From Planctomycetaceae bacterium UBA2972 (GTDB taxonomy: Bacteria; Planctomycetota; Planctomycetia; Pirellulales; Pirellulaceae), in assembly GCA_002348315.1 (NCBI GenBank), contig DEAW01000012.1:36976-52732 (forward strand): a stretch of DNA of 15,757 nucleotides, written 5' to 3'. Shown in pieces: positions 1 to 7,342 of this stretch. The position numbers were made by a program, and so were the translations under genes. The notes below the pieces were generated by a model. The model was not told where the DNA came from. It saw only the letters and a list, made by a program, of their open reading frames with translations, and searched no databases. How positions within the stretch are numbered: position 1 is the first letter of the stretch; each line of letters begins with the position of its first letter.

Positions 1-1049
1 TCCAAAGCAAACAGGCCCTTAGGTTCCTGATAGGTTGTGGGTACGCAAAGTAAGTCCGATTCACGAAGTAATCCCAGTTTGCCTTCACGATCTACCGTGC
101 CATAGTCAATCATGTCCTCTTTCAGGCCGGCATCGACCAGTCGCTGAATCTGTTCTTCGGCAAATTTTTGATTCGTAGACCCTCGCCATCCTGCCAGATG
201 AAGACGGATGTCTTCCGTGTTCGGCATGCTTTTTAATTCAATGAATGCATCTACCAGCACGTGCAGGCCTTTTTCCTGAGACATCCGCGCCAGATAGCCA
301 ATCGTCGGGGGCCGGCTCAACTCGGTTGCCGCTTCGGTGACATCATCTGTTTCGATTCCCAGTGGCACAACATGGATTTTTTCGCCGGGAATCTGCAAGA
401 GCGACATCATGTAATCACGATAGTATTCGCTGTGGACAAGAAACCCACTCACATCAGCAACGATGTTTCTGAGGATATCAATCGCTTGACTCTTAAATGG
501 CTCAATCAGGTCCTCCAAAAAGATATCATCACCCTGCAGTGTGACAACGACGGGGATGCCGAGTCGTTTCAGTTCCGGGATGCATCCGCCAATCAGAAGA
601 TTGCTTAATAAAACGACATCCGGCTTTATGTCAGTACTGAGCCATCTAACCAGACGGCGGACTTCCTTTCGTTGGTTGCCGTGACGACCTTTAAGCATGG
701 AGACTGTGAGTGAACCGAGTGCCCGAGCACTAATTTCGAGGCCTCGAGAGGTTGCTTTTCTGAGTAACCATTTGCTGTCGAGAAAACGGTCGAGAAATGC
801 GGGCAGGTAGCGAAAGAAGAAAATCTTTTGCTGGAGATAGACGTTGATCCCGCCAAAGAACACCTGATCGACGCTGACATCTTCTTCGTCAGTGCGAATC
901 GGAGTATAGGTTGGAACAAGTAACGCATCGACTCCTTGCTGATTCCAGGCCCGCGCTAGCGTATTATCATGCAAGCAACTGCCACAAATCATATTGGCAG
1001 CGCCGCTGGTCAAATAGGCTATCCGCTTTATCTCATCCTTTTCGCTCAT
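1..1049 (-). CDS. GT4-family glycosyltransferase, C-terminus beyond left edge
   Basis: The reverse strand reads open from ATG at 1049 to the window edge (349 codons plus two bases), so the C-terminus is missing. The product resembles GT-B retaining glycosyltransferases of family GT4, which move a sugar from a nucleotide-sugar to an acceptor in the cytoplasm or at the inner membrane face. The N-terminal Rossmann half starts with RIAYLTSGAANMICGSCLHD (residues 9-28), a form seen in bacterial GT4 proteins. Further support comes from VVVTLQGDD (167-175), VPLGIE (228-233), the linker to the second domain IGYLARMSQEKGL (250-262), and SDLLCVPTTYQEPKGLFAL (331-349). The last stretch is the start of the EX7E donor-binding motif, with E342 visible and the partner falling at the cut. 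An in-frame TAA four codons upstream fixes ATG 1049 as the first possible start. A small membrane-protein gene lies 70 nt upstream on the same strand. Acceptor and donor are unknown. Confidence 0.85.
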   Translation of the reverse strand, partial: MSEKDEIKRIAYLTSGAANMICGSCLHDNTLARAWNQQGVDALLVPTYTPIRTDEEDVSVDQVFFGGINVYLQQKIFFFRYLPAFLDRFLDSKWLLRKATSRGLEISARALGSLTVSMLKGRHGNQRKEVRRLVRWLSTDIKPDVVLLSNLLIGGCIPELKRLGIPVVVTLQGDDIFLEDLIEPFKSQAIDILRNIVADVSGFLVHSEYYRDYMMSLLQIPGEKIHVVPLGIETDDVTEAATELSRPPTIGYLARMSQEKGLHVLVDAFIELKSMPNTEDIRLHLAGWRGSTNQKFAEEQIQRLVDAGLKEDMIDYGTVDREGKLGLLRESDLLCVPTTYQEPKGLFAL

Positions 1050-1119
1050 TCCCTCAGCTTAATCAATAAGTGCCATGTAGACAGGTATAGACTTGCCTTC
1101 TGTTTCAGGCACCGTGAGT

Positions 1120-1602
1120 TTAGCTTATCCAGCTGTCTAATTGCCCACCTGCTTTGCGTCTTCTCAGCCACAGCAGTGTCAGGGCCATACCTGTAGCCAG
1201 AGAAATATAGCGGATGGGGCCATCTTCAAAGACGATCGTGGCGGAGATGATGATTAAGAGCATATACCCGTGGACGAAACGGGACCACCTGGAGTGGTTG
1301 GCACTGGAAAAACAATCGATTGTCCAAATCAACAGAAATAAGTAGTTAAAGTAGATGCCATAAGCGAAAGTGAATCCAGTGACACGTTTTGTCTCTTCGA
1401 TGGTATGATTGACGGCCGTTTGGTGCTCCCACTGGTGCTCGAAATGAAAGGCACAAAGGACGTGAATTACCGCCGACAAGCAGCCCGCTCGCCATAGAAT
1501 TCGATAGGTTTTTTCACGTTTCACTGCATCCTCGACAAGAAAATGCACCGTGATAGCCGATGCGTAGAAAATCAGCGATAACCAAATCGTCAGCAGGACC
1601 AT
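1120..1602 (-). CDS. Uncharacterised multi-pass membrane protein (160 aa)
   Basis: I do not recognise this family. The product has four to five hydrophobic spans, roughly residues 1-23, 35-54, 76-99, 108-124 and 128-145. It ends with a basic tail, LRRRKAGGQ, that probably faces the cytoplasm. There is a concentration of histidines at the end of the second span and just after it (H47, H53, H56, H60), which could be ligands or simply interfacial residues. No enzymatic motif is visible. The start ATG at 1602 puts a hydrophobic segment directly at the N-terminus, as expected of an uncleaved anchor. The gene lies 70 nt upstream of the glycosyltransferase on the same strand, so the two may be co-transcribed and the protein may assist in cell-envelope sugar chemistry; that is inference only. 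It diverges from rpmI across a 136-bp spacer. Being a real gene rests on the coherent membrane topology and tight packing. Confidence 0.7.
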   Translation of the reverse strand: MVLLTIWLSLIFYASAITVHFLVEDAVKREKTYRILWRAGCLSAVIHVLCAFHFEHQWEHQTAVNHTIEETKRVTGFTFAYGIYFNYLFLLIWTIDCFSSANHSRWSRFVHGYMLLIIISATIVFEDGPIRYISLATGMALTLLWLRRRKAGGQLDSWIS

Positions 1603-1738
1603 ATTCCGAGCTCAAAAAAACCTATTTCGGGGCTTCTTCTATTAGATTTACCCCCTTTTGTGAGAGCAAGAACGAGTCTAAAATATTTGATTCCCAGTGG
1701 ATGTTTTACGTCACCTAATAAGAAAGCAAAAATAGACG

Positions 1739-1942
1739 ATGCCAAAGCAGAAAACCCACAAGGGAACTAAGAAACGATTCCGTTTGACGGCCAAAGGCAA
1801 AGCCAAGCACAGAAGTGCCGGGACGAGCCACCTGGCTGGAGCAGTGTCCAACAAGCGTAAACGAAACTTACGCGGTACAACTGTTCAGGCAACCTGTGAT
1901 GAGAAGAAGATCGCAAAAGCACTCAACGGATACAGCAACTAA
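1739..1942 (+). CDS. rpmI: 50S ribosomal protein L35
   Basis: The 67-residue, very basic product matches bacterial L35 over its full length. The start MPKQKTHKGTKKRFRLTAKG and the KHRSAGTSHL segment (23-32) followed by KRKRNLRG (39-46) are diagnostic. L35 is a small protein of the large ribosomal subunit that binds 23S rRNA. It is followed by rplT, pheS and pheT, a gene order conserved in many bacteria. The translation initiation factor gene infC, which commonly precedes rpmI, is not here: a divergent membrane-protein gene lies upstream instead. The leader between 1603 and 1738 is AT-rich and contains a possible but poorly spaced promoter (TTGTGA at 1658, TAAAAT at 1679, 15-nt spacer). The ribosome-binding site is weak. 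Confidence 0.97.
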   Translation: MPKQKTHKGTKKRFRLTAKGKAKHRSAGTSHLAGAVSNKRKRNLRGTTVQATCDEKKIAKALNGYSN

Positions 1943-2071
1943 CCGCTTGTACAAAGTCGAACATTCTTAGCAGTTCCCTAAGATTAGATTTAACAACAAC
2001 ATTACCAGCCGCGTGGGCATAAAACGTTTTCGATAAGAAAAGGCCTGACGAGGTAACAAGGAGCGAAAGCT

Positions 2072-2428
2072 ATGAGAACTACATACGGTGCAGCTCGTGC
2101 CAAGGCAAAACGCCGTCTATTCAAGCGAGCCAAGGGAAATCGCGGCGGACGTAAAAATTTACTCCGCACAGTCAAAGAAACAGAAGTACGCTCAGGTGCT
2201 TATTCATACCGAGACCGTAAAGTCAGAGCGCGGGATTTCCGACGACTTTGGATCACTCGCCTGAATGCTGCATGCCGAGCCCACGACGTGCGATACAGTC
2301 AGTTCATCCACGGATTGAACAAAGCGAACATCCAACTGGATCGTAAGTCACTCAGTGAAATGGCTATCCACGACCCGGCGGGATTTGAAGCGGTTGTTGA
2401 CATCGTCAAAGCTGCTCTTGCCGGCTAA
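2072..2428 (+). CDS. rplT: 50S ribosomal protein L20
   Basis: The product is 118 residues, the normal length for bacterial L20. It shows the family's basic N-terminal helix (AKRRLFKRAKGNRGGRKNLL) and the RDRKVRARDFRRLWITRLNAA segment (47-67), then the globular C-terminal part ending VDIVKAALAG. L20 is an early-assembly protein of the 50S subunit that binds 23S rRNA; in some bacteria it also represses its own operon by binding leader RNA. The start is supported by an AAGGAG site eight bases upstream of ATG. The spacer after rpmI is long for this operon (129 nt) and holds a small hairpin (CTTAG at 1966-1970 with CTAAG at 1978-1982). That leaves room for separate control of rplT, but I cannot show that an L20-binding structure exists here. 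Confidence 0.97.
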   Translation: MRTTYGAARAKAKRRLFKRAKGNRGGRKNLLRTVKETEVRSGAYSYRDRKVRARDFRRLWITRLNAACRAHDVRYSQFIHGLNKANIQLDRKSLSEMAIHDPAGFEAVVDIVKAALAG

Positions 2429-2463
2429 AGCCAATCTTCGCACAATGCAGATTGAACCATGTT

Positions 2464-2504
2464 CAGGAGAGGAAGTCAGCTAGACTTTGCTCTCCTGTTC
2501 TTTT
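2464..2504 (+). terminator. Hairpin with T-rich tail between rplT and pheS: terminator or attenuator
   Basis: CAGGAGAG at 2464-2471 pairs perfectly with CTCTCCTG at 2490-2497. Inside it, AAGTC (2473-2477) pairs with GACTT (2483-2487) around a five-base loop, leaving a 1x2 internal loop. The stem is followed by TTCTTTTG. This is the expected form of a Rho-independent terminator placed 36 nt after the rplT stop. The tail is interrupted and so may be leaky, which would fit partial read-through into pheST. Confidence 0.6.
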
Positions 2505-2536
2505 GTAACCCTTAAATTCCTTTCAGAAACTTTATT

Positions 2537-3568
2537 ATGGCACTGCAGGAATTTCTCGACCAACTGGATCAACTCGTCTCGGAAGCAGAATCGACATTCG
2601 GAACTGCAGAAAGCACGGATGCGCTCGAAGAAGCTCGTGTTGAATTCCTCGGCGCCAAGAACGGTAAACTCAAGACTGTCCAAAAACTCATGGGGACGGT
2701 TGAAAAAGAAGATAAGCCCGTCGCCGGTAAAACTTTTAACGCGACCAAAGGCAGAATTGAATCGGCCTTTGAAGCGGCCAACGAGCGACTTCAGGGAGGC
2801 GGTGGAGATGCGGAAAGCGATTCGCTGTTTGACCCATCTTTGCCGGGAGCAGGGTTCAGGATTGGCCGGGTTCATCCGATTACGCAAACGATCGAGGAGC
2901 TTAAGGACATCATGGGGCGGCTTGGGTTTTCCACAGCCGATGGGCCTGAGATAGAAGATGACTGGCATAATTTTGTTGCGCTTAATATCCCTGATGATCA
3001 TCCTGCTCGTGATCCGCTGGAAAACTTTTACCTCGCTACGGCTGAAGCCAACTCGGGCGAAAAGAACCCCGTCAATTTACTCCTAAGGAGCCAGACCAGT
3101 ACGGTTCAAATCCGAGTGATGGAGGACACCAAGCCACCGATTCGCATTATTTCACTCGGCCGGGTCTATCGTCCCGACACTGCCGATGCGACGCATTACC
3201 CGATGTTTCATCAGATTGAAGGGTTAATGATCGACACGAATGTCACCATGGCCGACCTCAAGAGCGTCTTACGACTCTTTGCGACCAGTTATCTCGGTGA
3301 TGATGTGACCATTCGATTCCGTCCCTCGTTCTTTCCTTTTACCGAACCAAGTGTTGAAGCGGATTATTATTGGAACGGTCAGTGGGTTGAATTTGGTGGT
3401 GCCGGCATGGTCGATCCCAATGTGTTAACCGCTGTTGGTTATGACCCTGAAGAAGTAACCGGCTTTGCCTTCGGCCTGGGCGTCGAACGGCTGTGCATGC
3501 GTCGCCACGGAATCACGGACATTCGTGAGTTCTATAAAAACGACGTTCGCTTTTTGGCGCAGTTCTAA
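2537..3568 (+). CDS. pheS: Phenylalanine--tRNA ligase alpha subunit
   Basis: PheS is the catalytic subunit of the alpha2-beta2 synthetase that charges tRNA-Phe in the cytoplasm. The 343-residue product has the expected parts: an N-terminal region with coiled-coil character (1-90), the linker SLPGAGFRIGRVHPITQTIE (101-120), then the class II catalytic core. The substrate-binding stretch LLLRSQTSTVQIR (181-193), motif 2 with GRVYRPDTADATHYPMFHQI (208-227), FFPFTEPSVE (265-274) and motif 3 with GFAFGLGVERLCM (309-321) are all intact, and the C-terminus NDVRFLAQF is typical. Length is close to the usual 325-345 residues. ATG 2537 lacks a good Shine-Dalgarno sequence, but no better in-frame start precedes the N-terminal helix. 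pheT follows after 33 nt; a terminator-like hairpin lies upstream, separating it from the ribosomal protein genes. Confidence 0.97.
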   Translation: MALQEFLDQLDQLVSEAESTFGTAESTDALEEARVEFLGAKNGKLKTVQKLMGTVEKEDKPVAGKTFNATKGRIESAFEAANERLQGGGGDAESDSLFDPSLPGAGFRIGRVHPITQTIEELKDIMGRLGFSTADGPEIEDDWHNFVALNIPDDHPARDPLENFYLATAEANSGEKNPVNLLLRSQTSTVQIRVMEDTKPPIRIISLGRVYRPDTADATHYPMFHQIEGLMIDTNVTMADLKSVLRLFATSYLGDDVTIRFRPSFFPFTEPSVEADYYWNGQWVEFGGAGMVDPNVLTAVGYDPEEVTGFAFGLGVERLCMRRHGITDIREFYKNDVRFLAQF

Positions 3569-3601
3569 AACCATCTCGTATCATCAAACCGAAGTAGTAT
3601 C

Positions 3602-5638
3602 ATGCTCGTTTCCTGGAATTGGCTTAAACAATACGTTGCTCTCGATATGGATCGTGAAGAGCTGGAAGATCGGCTCGCCATGTCCGGTCTTAATCATGAA
3701 GGTACGGAAACCGTATTCGATGATTTGGCCATCGATTTAGAAGTCACCAGCAATCGCCCTGACTGCCTGGGCCATATCGGCGTGGCTCGCGAAATCGCTG
3801 TGCTTTACGACCTACCGTTATCCATCCCCAGCCCGAAACCTCTGGCTTCCGGCCCGGATGCGAATGCTGATTTCAGCGTAACCATTGACGCTCCGGAACT
3901 TTGTCCTCGTTATACCGCTCGCATTATTCGGGGCGTCACGATTGGTGACAGTCCGGAATGGATGCAGGACCAGTTACGTACGGTCTTCGCACCTGTGAGT
4001 AAAGACTGGAAACCGGTCAACAACGTTGTGGATATCACGAACTATGTACTGATGGAATGTGGTCAGCCGCTACATGCCTTTGACTTGTCCAAACTGCAGG
4101 GACAACAGATCATCGTCCGGGAAGCAACTGACGGTGAAGAATTCCAGGCCATCGACCATCATACTTATCAATTGTCACCGGGAATGTGTGTCATCGCCGA
4201 TGCAAATCGCCCGGTAGCTATCGCCGGAATTATGGGCGGAGCCGATAGTGAAGTTAGCGACTCGACCGTCGACATCCTAATCGAGTCGGCAGCATTTTCA
4301 CCAATGGCCACTCGTGCCACTTCACGGGCACTCAATCTTCACAGCCCGTCTTCCTATCGCTTTGAGCGTGCTCTGGACCCGGAAGGAGTGCAGTGGGCGG
4401 CCGATCGAGCATGTGAATTGATCCTGGAGCATTGCGGCGGAACGCTCGACGAAGGTTTGCTTGATGCTGGAGCGTCCAATTGGACACCGGAACCTGTCGT
4501 GATGAGGTTATCTCAAGTGGAACGCATTCTTGGTATCTCGATCGATGCCGAAGAAGTCAAACGGATCCTACTCGCATTGGGTAACTCCGAAACGGACAGC
4601 GACGATAGTTCGATCACGATCACACCACCAACCTGGCGGCGCGACCTGACTCGGGAAGCAGATCTTTTAGAAGAGATTGCGCGTATCCACGGATACGAAA
4701 AAATCCCCGAAGACGTTGGTGTGCCAATGGCAGCATCCTTCAAGAGCGACTGGGATCGAGTCGCTTCCAAACTGCGAACCACAATGACATCCATCGGTTT
4801 CGACGAATCACTAACTGCAAGTGTCGTTTCAACCGACTGGGCGTCCACCTATAGTCCGTGGTCAGATAAGCCACCATTGCGTACAGTCTCACCAATGCTC
4901 AAAGGAGCAGACGCATTACGAACCAGCCTGGTTCCCAGCCTCTTAGAGGTGCGACGTATCAATCAGTCACTGGCAAATCCAAGTGTTGAATTGTTTGAAA
5001 CCGCTAAAATCTATTTACCCCAGGACGAAGGACTCCCTCAGGAACAATGGACTTTGGGAATCACCACCGGTCAGGGTTTCCATCATCTGAAGGGCGTCAT
5101 TGAAACCGTATTGCATGCCCTCAAGGTCAATGGTCAACTCAAGGTGGAATCCACCTCTCAGGATTTGCTACACGGAGATTATAGCGCATCACTCACTCTC
5201 GATGGCGAGCACTTTGGCTTTCTGGGTGAGGTCAATGCCGGTGGCTTAAAGACGTTTTCACTGCGTAGCCCGGCCAGCGTGGCTGAGATCCGCATGGATT
5301 TATTGGTCAAACATTCCACCCTCATTCCCCAACATTCCCAATTAAGTAATTTCCCCGCGACCACAAGAGATCTAAATATTGTGCTCAATGAAACTGTTCG
5401 TTGGGATGCGCTGGAGTCCACGGTTAAGAATGCCGTCGACAGAGGTCTGTTGGAAGATATCACCTATCAGGAAACCTACCGTGATCCTGAGCGGGATGGA
5501 GCGAACGTCAAACGCGTACTGTTTACTGTAAAACTACGCCGAGATGATCAAACCATGACCAGTGAAGAAGCGGATGCTGTACGTGGACAAATCGTAGCGG
5601 CCATCGAATCTGAATTGGATGGTAAATTGCTGGGCTAA
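3602..5638 (+). CDS. pheT: Phenylalanine--tRNA ligase beta subunit, compact form without internal tRNA-binding domain
   Basis: PheT is the non-catalytic, editing and tRNA-recognising partner of PheS. Domains seen in order: the N-terminal B1 segment MLVSWNWLKQYV; VTSNRPDCLGHIGVAREIAVLYDLP (48-72); the B3/B4 editing region (about 100-260) with VNNVVDITNYVLMECGQPLHAFD (139-161) and IAGIMGGADSEV (208-219); the B5 domain (about 298-370) with TPPTWRRDLTREADLLEEIARIHGYEKIP; a class II-like core; and a C-terminal anticodon-binding FDX-ACB domain (581-678). At 678 residues it is about 115 shorter than the E. coli protein. The missing part is the EMAPII-like tRNA-binding domain normally inserted after about residue 39: here MSGLNHEGTETV leads straight into LAIDLEVTSNRPD. 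The reading frame is clean, so this is a domain absence rather than decay. Confidence 0.96.
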   Translation: MLVSWNWLKQYVALDMDREELEDRLAMSGLNHEGTETVFDDLAIDLEVTSNRPDCLGHIGVAREIAVLYDLPLSIPSPKPLASGPDANADFSVTIDAPELCPRYTARIIRGVTIGDSPEWMQDQLRTVFAPVSKDWKPVNNVVDITNYVLMECGQPLHAFDLSKLQGQQIIVREATDGEEFQAIDHHTYQLSPGMCVIADANRPVAIAGIMGGADSEVSDSTVDILIESAAFSPMATRATSRALNLHSPSSYRFERALDPEGVQWAADRACELILEHCGGTLDEGLLDAGASNWTPEPVVMRLSQVERILGISIDAEEVKRILLALGNSETDSDDSSITITPPTWRRDLTREADLLEEIARIHGYEKIPEDVGVPMAASFKSDWDRVASKLRTTMTSIGFDESLTASVVSTDWASTYSPWSDKPPLRTVSPMLKGADALRTSLVPSLLEVRRINQSLANPSVELFETAKIYLPQDEGLPQEQWTLGITTGQGFHHLKGVIETVLHALKVNGQLKVESTSQDLLHGDYSASLTLDGEHFGFLGEVNAGGLKTFSLRSPASVAEIRMDLLVKHSTLIPQHSQLSNFPATTRDLNIVLNETVRWDALESTVKNAVDRGLLEDITYQETYRDPERDGANVKRVLFTVKLRRDDQTMTSEEADAVRGQIVAAIESELDGKLLG

Positions 5639-5726
5639 CTGGTCTTGCCTGATTTGGTAATCTTCATCAAATTACGCATCCTCTTGTCTTACAGTTTTTA
5701 ACATTCAATGTGGATGGCGTTTTCGA

Positions 5727-6779
5727 GTGTCGCTTTACGCTTTTCTTTCCTGGTTACTCTTCGCGCCGATCGCTCAGAACGATCAGCCTGTCGTTGTGCA
5801 CTTTACAGCGCCATGGTGTGTTGCCTGTCAAAAGATGAAACCCACCGTGAAGTCACTCCAAAGAGATGGATACGACATCCGCATCGTCGATGTGACTAAA
5901 AATGAAGCATTGGCAAAGCGATATGGCATTCAGGAATTACCCGCATCTGTCGTCGTGCGTAAGGGAAAAATTGTGACACGCCAAATTGGCTTTGTCGAAC
6001 CAACTCGCTTTACAGCCTTTATCAAAAAACAGCAGCCCGCTATTAAAACCAATACGATAAGTCCCGTTACCACAATCTCTCGGGCATCGTTACCGGATAG
6101 TTCCTTTCAAAAAGCCCGTGTCTCTCGTTGGATTAGTGTCAATCGTGCCGGCACGCCATCGCTGACACAAATATTGCCAAATGTAACAGGGCGTCAGCTA
6201 TTAAAAGCGACCGTCAGAATCGAATTACGAGATACTACCGGAGTGTCCTATGGCAGCGGCACGATTATTCATGTTCAGCAGGGGCGGGCTCTGGTCGCCA
6301 CGTGCGGGCATCTATTCCGTGAATCTCAGGGCAAGCAACCTGTCGGCGTTGACGTGTTTTACCCAAGTGGTGTTCAACGCGTGACAGGACACGTTCTTAT
6401 CTATGATTCCGAAAAGGTTGATGTCGCGTTAATGACCATTCCGGTTGAGGCGGGTATCAATCCTATCGAGCTGAGTCCGGGTGAAGGACTACAGGCCGGG
6501 CAACGAGTCTTTACGGCGGGCTGTAACGGTGGTGCCCGACCTACACTTCAACGCTCTCAGATCAATTCGCTCAACCGATACGAAGGCCCTGAGAATATCC
6601 AAACTGCCGGCGCTCCGGTCGGTGGGCGTAGCGGCGGTGGATTGGTGAATCAAAAGGGAGAGCTCATCGGGATTTGCAATGCGGCAGATACCGAAGAAGA
6701 TGAAGGGTTCTATGTTAACGCCCAGTACATTCGAGTTATGATGAAGCAACTTGGCATCGAAGATCTGTTAAGTCACTAA
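5727..6779 (+). CDS. Exported thioredoxin-domain / trypsin-like serine protease fusion
   Basis: The 350-residue product joins two folds. Residues 1-16 (LYAFLSWLLFAPIAQ) look like a short signal peptide or anchor. Residues 20-105 form a thioredoxin domain with the redox site W30-C31-V-A-C34 and a cis-proline in QELPASVV (P72). A polar linker (105-155) leads to a chymotrypsin/HtrA-like protease domain (155-345). Its apparent triad is H195 in ATCGHLF, D232 in VDVALMTI and S302 in GGRSGGGLV. Extra cysteines stand beside the catalytic histidine (C193) and at C266 and C317, so the redox domain might control the protease through disulfides; this is inference. GTG 5727 is the only plausible start, since an in-frame stop lies at 5658 and no ATG precedes it. 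The gene begins 88 nt after pheT and its stop overlaps the stop of a convergent regulator. No PDZ domain is present. Confidence 0.85.
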   Translation: MSLYAFLSWLLFAPIAQNDQPVVVHFTAPWCVACQKMKPTVKSLQRDGYDIRIVDVTKNEALAKRYGIQELPASVVVRKGKIVTRQIGFVEPTRFTAFIKKQQPAIKTNTISPVTTISRASLPDSSFQKARVSRWISVNRAGTPSLTQILPNVTGRQLLKATVRIELRDTTGVSYGSGTIIHVQQGRALVATCGHLFRESQGKQPVGVDVFYPSGVQRVTGHVLIYDSEKVDVALMTIPVEAGINPIELSPGEGLQAGQRVFTAGCNGGARPTLQRSQINSLNRYEGPENIQTAGAPVGGRSGGGLVNQKGELIGICNAADTEEDEGFYVNAQYIRVMMKQLGIEDLLSH

Positions 6780-7342
6780 AGATCCACTCTCAAAGGACAC
6801 TCTGCAACACGCCCTACTTCTTCGGGCCCACGTCGTTGACCATACTGTGGCCAGCCGGAGAGACCCTCGAGTTCGGGCATTAATTCCAGGAGTTGTGATA
6901 CGAGTGTTTCGGCCAAAGCGGTCATCTTTTCAGACTTTGCTTCTTCGTTAATACTGACGGCACTACGCATGATTCTCACCATCGCCGCTCGTTTTTTAAC
7001 CGGGTTCTCCAACGTCGACTCAGGTTCTTCAATCAGATTCGACAGTGGAACATCGAGTGCTTTGCTCCATTTTGTCAATTCGGTCAACGTTAGATTTGCC
7101 GTCGGCTTTTCCTGTTTTCGTAAGGTTCGTACATCCGTTCCGGTGTGTCGAGCAACACTTCTTAATGTCATGTCCTGTTGTTCGCGCACGTAGGCGATTC
7201 GATTTACCGGCCGATCCGTTTGTTCCACAGGTAATGAAAATTTTCTTTGGCGAGCTTTAGGCTTGGACTCCACTCGAGATCGCTTCATCGAAGCAGGTGC
7301 GAGTGCATCTAAGAGGTTAAATTGAAGATCGACAGTTGCCAT
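6776..7342 (-). CDS. XRE-type helix-turn-helix transcriptional regulator
   Basis: The 188-residue product has a Cro/C1-type helix-turn-helix at residues 48-106. It starts RIAYVREQQDMTLRSVARHT, continues GTDVRTLRKQEKPTANLTLTEL, and closes with the usual WSKALDVPLSNLIEE. The recognition-helix region TDVRTLRKQEK is basic, as expected for DNA contact. The N-terminal 47 residues are basic and probably disordered. The C-terminal part (115-160) is helical and may serve dimerisation or ligand response; no known sensor domain is recognisable. ATG 7342 has an AAAGG site about eight bases upstream. The gene is convergent with the thioredoxin-protease gene, with the two stop codons sharing two bases, and divergent from hisI. 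A perfect dyad 40 bases upstream of its start is a candidate autoregulatory operator. Target genes are unknown. Confidence 0.75.
   Translation of the reverse strand: MATVDLQFNLLDALAPASMKRSRVESKPKARQRKFSLPVEQTDRPVNRIAYVREQQDMTLRSVARHTGTDVRTLRKQEKPTANLTLTELTKWSKALDVPLSNLIEEPESTLENPVKKRAAMVRIMRSAVSINEEAKSEKMTALAETLVSQLLELMPELEGLSGWPQYGQRRGPEEVGRVAECPLRVDL

Noticed and set aside
261..928. Open frames of 115 codons (plus) and 100 codons (minus) near the left end
   Set aside because: The reverse frame from 1049 to the edge encodes a continuous glycosyltransferase with family motifs; these two are in other frames of the same DNA.
2480..3001. A 173-codon reverse-strand open frame, and a 155-codon forward frame, over the start of pheS
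   Set aside because: Both lie inside pheS, which matches its family along the entire length. The alternative products show no fold or motif and are frame shadows.
5640..5726. Terminator after pheT
   Set aside because: Only a five-base ATTTG/CAAAT match without a T-tract is visible, so separation of pheT from the following fusion gene cannot be claimed.
6760..6785. GATCT/AGATC inverted pair around the shared stops of the protease and regulator genes as a two-way terminator
   Set aside because: Only five base pairs with a long loop and no T-run on either side; too weak to call.
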